Shown here piece after piece: positions 60,630-64,000 of a stretch of DNA of 64,000 nucleotides. Source of the DNA: Bradyrhizobium sp. 199. GTDB lineage: Bacteria > Pseudomonadota > Alphaproteobacteria > Rhizobiales > Xanthobacteraceae. Every line of letters begins with the position of its first letter. Within the stretch, counting starts at the first letter, position 1. Location of the stretch: positions 1,674,001-1,738,000 of the forward strand of contig NZ_JADPJI010000005.1 in NCBI RefSeq assembly GCF_023073355.1. The letters run 5' to 3'. Under the pieces are notes generated by a model. That model saw only the letters and a list, made by a program, of their open reading frames with translations. It made no database searches and was not told where the DNA came from. The position numbers were made by a program, and so were the translations under genes.

Positions 60630-61905
60630 TGGCCAACCGTTTGGTCAAAAACCCGTCGATTGCCTGCGCCATCGAGCCCACCGCCTTGGACCGCCAGCCC
60701 TCGGAGACCAGATGCTCGAGGTCGCCCTTGTTGGAGACATAACCGATCTCGACCAGCACCGAGGGCACGTCGGGCGCCTTCAGGACCCGGAAGCCGGCCG
60801 ACTTCAGGGGATGCTTGTGCATCCGCACCGTCGACTTCATTTCCCCCATCAAAAGGCGAGCGAAACGGTTTGAAAAGGTGCGGGTTTCCCGCTGCGTGAG
60901 GTCGATCAGGATGTCGGCGACGTCGGTCGGTTCCTCCGCGAGATTGAAACCGGCAATCGCATCCGCCCGGTTTTCCGCATCCGCCAGCCGCTGCGCCTCG
61001 GCGTCGGACGCCTTGTCGGACAGCGTATAGATGGTCGCGCCCTGCGCGTCGCCCTCGGTGCGAGGCAGCGCATCGGCATGAATCGAGACGAACAAAGCGG
61101 CCTTGAGGTTGCGGGCCAGCTTGGTCCGGTCATTGAGGGGAATGAAGGTGTCGTCGTCCCGCGTCATGACCACACGGTATTTGCCGGCCTTGTCCAGCCT
61201 GTCGCGCAGCGCCCGCCCAAAGGCCAGCACCAGGTTCTTCTCGCTCTCGCCGCTCGATTGCGTACCATTGTCGATGCCGCCATGGCCGGGATCGATCACG
61301 ACCACCGGGCGGCCATCGGCCTTCTGCTGCGCGTTGTCCGGGGCTGTCGCCGCGGCAGCGGTTGTGGGCTGCGCCTCGGCGATGGTGGGCCGCAGTTCGG
61401 GCCGATTTTCGGCCGCGAGCGACTGCACGAAGGCGGCACGGTCGACCTCCTCCAGCTCCAGTACAAGCCTGGCCGGCTGGCCGTTGGCCGCCTCCACCAC
61501 GTAGGAATTGGCGATCTTGGCCGGTCCCGTCAGGTCGAACACGATTCGCGAGCCGCCGGGCATGACAAGCCCGTAGCGAAACGCCTTGACCATTCCGCGC
61601 CCCCCCGCTCCGGTGCCCGCCGGCAGCTGGAAATTGACCTGCGGCACGTCAACGACCACCCGGTACGGGTCGGCCAGCGTGACGGCGCGGAAGGTGACGG
61701 CCCGGTCGATGTCGAGAATGAAGCGGGTCTGCTTGCCGTCGCCGGCCAGCCGGGCGGCCGAGGCAATCGGGAAATTCGCTACCGCAACAAGGGGTTGCGG
61801 CTGGCTCTCGGCCGCGCTCAGGCGCGAGGAATCACCACATGGCAATGCGGCCGCGCACAGCAGCGCGCATCCCAGCAGAACCCGTTGATTTGTGCGGCTC
61901 GCCAC
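60610..61905 (-). CDS. amiC: N-acetylmuramoyl-L-alanine amidase
   Basis: A 431-residue periplasmic amidase that removes stem peptides from peptidoglycan at division. The signal region is QRVLLGCALLCAAALPCG; an AMIN domain follows (TRFILDIDRAVTFRAVTLADPYRVVVDVPQVNF, residues 60-150), then a Thr/Ala linker and the zinc amidase_3 domain with VVIDPGHGGIDNGTQ (H208), FVSIHADAL and LVEIGYVSNKGDLEHL with the catalytic Glu. The start is GTG 61905 behind GGAGG. It heads a leftward wall-synthesis pair with mrcA. Confidence 0.94.
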   Translation of the reverse strand: MASRTNQRVLLGCALLCAAALPCGDSSRLSAAESQPQPLVAVANFPIASAARLAGDGKQTRFILDIDRAVTFRAVTLADPYRVVVDVPQVNFQLPAGTGAGGRGMVKAFRYGLVMPGGSRIVFDLTGPAKIANSYVVEAANGQPARLVLELEEVDRAAFVQSLAAENRPELRPTIAEAQPTTAAAATAPDNAQQKADGRPVVVIDPGHGGIDNGTQSSGESEKNLVLAFGRALRDRLDKAGKYRVVMTRDDDTFIPLNDRTKLARNLKAALFVSIHADALPRTEGDAQGATIYTLSDKASDAEAQRLADAENRADAIAGFNLAEEPTDVADILIDLTQRETRTFSNRFARLLMGEMKSTVRMHKHPLKSAGFRVLKAPDVPSVLVEIGYVSNKGDLEHLVSEGWRSKAVGSMAQAIDGFLTKRLATAGSSN

Positions 61906-62610
61906 CGATTCCGTGCCTCCGAGCAGCCCTTTTAACGCAATAGAACCACAGGGTTAATTGATCCTTAATGACCGAAGCGCGAAACTCGCTGACTGTGACC
62001 GCCGTGCGACGCTCCCTTGCACGGATGGCTCATTCCTCGTATGTACGGAATGCTGACGGCCGATATTTCCGGTTGTGTCGCATTCAGCCTCCCGGTGCAT
62101 CGCCGGAACTCTCAAGGTTTGAGAATTCCAGCGTTTTCCGTTTCCCTCAAAGACCAGCGCGGTGCGCGGCAGCGAGGTGGAACGGGTCAAGCGTCGGCGG
62201 CGGACGGTCCTGGGCTACCACTCGTGTTGCCGGGACGGTTCTGACAGCGACTTAACCCATTACCCGGTCCCTTGATCCCAAGGGAGCGGTTCATGATCCC
62301 CAAGGCGAGCGCGCTCGCGCCATGCCTGGCCAGCAGCAACTGATTGAAGGGCGGCCTCGCCGCCCAATGTTTCATACGGGCCGACGCTTGATGCGCCAGA
62401 CTGTGCCGACGAATTCTGAAGGACCATTCGCGACGCTGCGGAGTGAAAATCCCGCACGCCGCCTTTGTCCTGAAGCTTCCGGTTCGGCAAGGCGCGAGAG
62501 ACGGCGTTTCGGCCTTCCCCTCACCCCCGAATCAGGTGGACCGTCGCGTCACCCGGCGGCGCGATACGCGCCCACGGTGAATCGCGCCCGCCGCCGCCAA
62601 GAGTTAAGAC
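61906..62610. other. Divergent region between amiC and rne with a long rne leader
   Basis: 705 bases without a credible gene. Both flanking promoters must lie here. GTTAATTGATCCTTAATGAC near 61955-61974 is AT-rich and may be an amiC promoter part. The stretch before rne (62440-62610) is GC-rich and can fold (for example CGGCGGCGCG and GCGCCC pairs); rne messages in other proteobacteria are autoregulated through a structured 5' leader, which may apply here. I cannot place a promoter with confidence. Confidence 0.4.
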
Positions 62611-64000
62611 ATGCCCAACAAGATGTTGATCGATGCCACCCACCCGGAGGAGACCCGGGTCGTCGTGGTCCGCGGCAATCGCGTCGAAGAGTTTGATTTC
62701 GAGACCGCGCAACGCAAGCAACTGCGCGGGAATATCTACCTCGCCAAGGTCACGAGGGTCGAACCCTCGCTCCAGGCCGCGTTCGTCGAATATGGCGGCA
62801 ACCGCCACGGCTTCCTCGCCTTCAGCGAAATCCATCCCGATTACTACCAGATCCCGGTCGCCGACCGGCAGGCGCTGATCGAGGCCGAGGAACAGGCCCA
62901 TCGCGAGGCCGAGGAAGAGAGCGAGAACCGCTCCCACGGCCGCCGCCGTTCGCGCCACCGCAACTCACGCCGCCGTAGTCATGGCGAACGCGTCCGCAGC
63001 GACGTCGTCGAAGGCGGCGATCCCGCGGCCCAGCCGGTCCAGGGCGAGGCCCTGTCCGAAGGCGCTTCGCACGAGGGCGAGCACCTGCACGCCGGCGCGG
63101 AGCATCACGGCGAGCACGAGGGCCATGATCATCACGATCATGATCACGACGGACATGATCACGGCGACCATCATCATGCCCATGGTGACGATCATCACGC
63201 CCACGATCATGACGACCATGGTCATCACGGCGAGCACGATCGTCACGACCACGATCATGCCGACGAGACGCCCGCGCCGGTCGCAGCAATCGGCGCCGAG
63301 CCGGTGGTCGCCGCCGGGGTTGATGCCGGGGTTGATGCCGGACCGCAAGATGTTGCCTCCGAAGCACACGCCGAGGATCTCGCCGAGGCCGTGACGTCAG
63401 CCGCTGAACCGGCCGACGCCGTGTACGCCGCCGGCGAAAGCGCCGAGGCTCCGCATTACGAATCCGACGCGGCTGCCGGAGACGACGACGCCGAGGACGA
63501 CGAAGACGACGAGGAAGCCGAAGAGGAAGTCGTCGAATCCGTCGGCGGAGACGACGTGCTGGAGGAAGTACCGGAGCGCACCTTCCGTCCGCGCCGCCAG
63601 TACAAGATCCAGGAAGTCATCAAGCGCCGCCAAGTGATGCTGGTGCAGGTCGTCAAGGAAGAGCGCGGCAACAAGGGCGCGGCGCTGACCACTTACCTGT
63701 CGCTCGCCGGCCGCTATGCCGTGTTGATGCCTAACACCGCGCGCGGCGGCGGCATCAGCCGCAAGATCACCAGCGCCCAGGACCGCTCCCGCCTGAAGGA
63801 GGTGGTGCAGGATCTCGACGTGCCCGAGGGCATGGGCATCATCCTGCGCACCGCCGGCGCCGCCCGTACCAAGCCCGAGATCAAGCGCGACTTCGAATAT
63901 CTGATCCGGATGTGGGAGACGGTGCGCGATCTCACGCTGAACTCGCAAGCGCCGACCCTCGTCTACGAGGAAGGCTCGCTGATCAAGCGCTCGCTGCGCG
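62611..64000 (+). CDS. rne: Ribonuclease E, N-terminal part (runs off the window)
   Basis: The first 463 codons of an RNase E/G endoribonuclease; no stop is reached. ATG 62611 gives MPNKMLIDATHPEETRVVVV. The S1 domain (about 37-385) begins NIYLAKVTRVEPSLQAAFVEYGGNRHGFLAFSEIH and resumes after a huge insertion at YKIQEVIKRRQVMLVQVVKEERGNKGAALTTYLSLAGRYAVLMP. The insertion has a basic part, a His/Asp-rich part with about 28 His (about 153-217) and an acidic part (about 290-318). The 5'-sensor and RNase H-like parts follow (GMGIILRTAGAARTKPEIKRD; LIRMW). Insertions in the S1 domain are known in alphaproteobacterial RNase E. Confidence 0.93.
   Translation, partial: MPNKMLIDATHPEETRVVVVRGNRVEEFDFETAQRKQLRGNIYLAKVTRVEPSLQAAFVEYGGNRHGFLAFSEIHPDYYQIPVADRQALIEAEEQAHREAEEESENRSHGRRRSRHRNSRRRSHGERVRSDVVEGGDPAAQPVQGEALSEGASHEGEHLHAGAEHHGEHEGHDHHDHDHDGHDHGDHHHAHGDDHHAHDHDDHGHHGEHDRHDHDHADETPAPVAAIGAEPVVAAGVDAGVDAGPQDVASEAHAEDLAEAVTSAAEPADAVYAAGESAEAPHYESDAAAGDDDAEDDEDDEEAEEEVVESVGGDDVLEEVPERTFRPRRQYKIQEVIKRRQVMLVQVVKEERGNKGAALTTYLSLAGRYAVLMPNTARGGGISRKITSAQDRSRLKEVVQDLDVPEGMGIILRTAGAARTKPEIKRDFEYLIRMWETVRDLTLNSQAPTLVYEEGSLIKRSLR

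Noticed and set aside
62965..63369. Minus-strand frame with many hydrophobic Val/Ile/Met residues resembling a membrane protein
   Set aside because: It is the reverse complement of the His/Asp codons of the RNase E insertion (CAT/GAC giving ATG/GTC), an artefact of that repeat.

Overview
The window looks like chromosomal, high-GC alphaproteobacterial DNA, most probably from a Bradyrhizobium or close relative. The evidence is a poly-hydroxyalkanoate synthase, three Omp31-type outer-membrane proteins whose mature ends read AADxAARPYTKAP or similar, a seven-gene rhizobial suf operon headed by a second cysteine desulfurase, GlpX next to homoserine dehydrogenase, and several short dispersed repeat families of the kind scattered through bradyrhizobial genomes. 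I see no rRNA, tRNA, CRISPR array, prophage or complete insertion sequence. Most of the window is ordinary core genome; accessory character is concentrated around 20-23.5 kb and 51.5-55.5 kb.

Layout. 0.3-6.5 kb: a Tat-exported metallo-beta-lactamase-fold hydrolase, a HAD dehalogenase, and a leftward aminotransferase-hom-glpX run, then a small lipoprotein. 6.7-9.9 kb: phaC, a MAPEG protein and an outer-membrane barrel. 10-12.5 kb: a leftward paiB-argC pair with a 4-base overlap, and a DedA protein. 12.7-19.5 kb: parE, two more barrels with terminators, a small membrane protein plus SDR enzyme, and an FAD monooxygenase. 19.7-23.7 kb: a Gly-rich secreted protein, a single-domain response regulator, a frameshifted Rap1a/Tai-type immunity-protein relic, an exported caspase-like protein and an AraC-type HTH relic. 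23.7-27.6 kb: rhlE, a diguanylate cyclase, an isolated fabA and a TfoX-N protein with a histone-H1-like tail. 27.8-34.8 kb (leftward): cysteine desulfurase, sufB, sufC, sufD, sufS, sufT and a sufA-like carrier. 34.7-43.7 kb: a divergent acyltransferase/LytTR pair, an alpha/beta hydrolase, a GST-SugE operon behind a triple operator, anmK and tyrS (divergent), an MFS transporter and DoxX. 43.7-51.3 kb: a 1280-residue AsmA-like protein, a peroxiredoxin, an M23 peptidase and a branched-chain-amino-acid-type binding protein. 51.5-55.5 kb: an unusual three-gene cluster. 55.5-64 kb: a beta-hydroxyacid dehydrogenase, prfB with its programmed frameshift, mrcA, amiC, and the 5' part of rne, which runs off the window.

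The best candidate for a poorly described system is 51551-55457. An amidotransferase of the N-acetylglutaminylglutamine amide (NAGGN) type is translationally coupled to a GCS2/YbdK-type carboxylate-amine ligase and followed by a phosphatidylserine-decarboxylase-like pyruvoyl enzyme. The usual NAGGN partner is absent. A GGAAC-N16-GGTT element resembling an EcfG general-stress promoter lies just upstream. I infer a stress-induced pathway that makes an amidated, perhaps decarboxylated, amino-acid conjugate.

Other signals of note: a roughly 105-bp dispersed repeat whose CTAAAGC end supplies the stop codon of two genes (and a degenerate copy that of a third); tandem duplications starting exactly at the stop codons of amiC and the 55.5-kb dehydrogenase; three evenly related ATGCA-N2-TGCAT palindromes before the GST gene; and a His/Asp-rich insertion inside the S1 domain of RNase E. 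All family assignments come from reading motifs by eye; no database search was possible.
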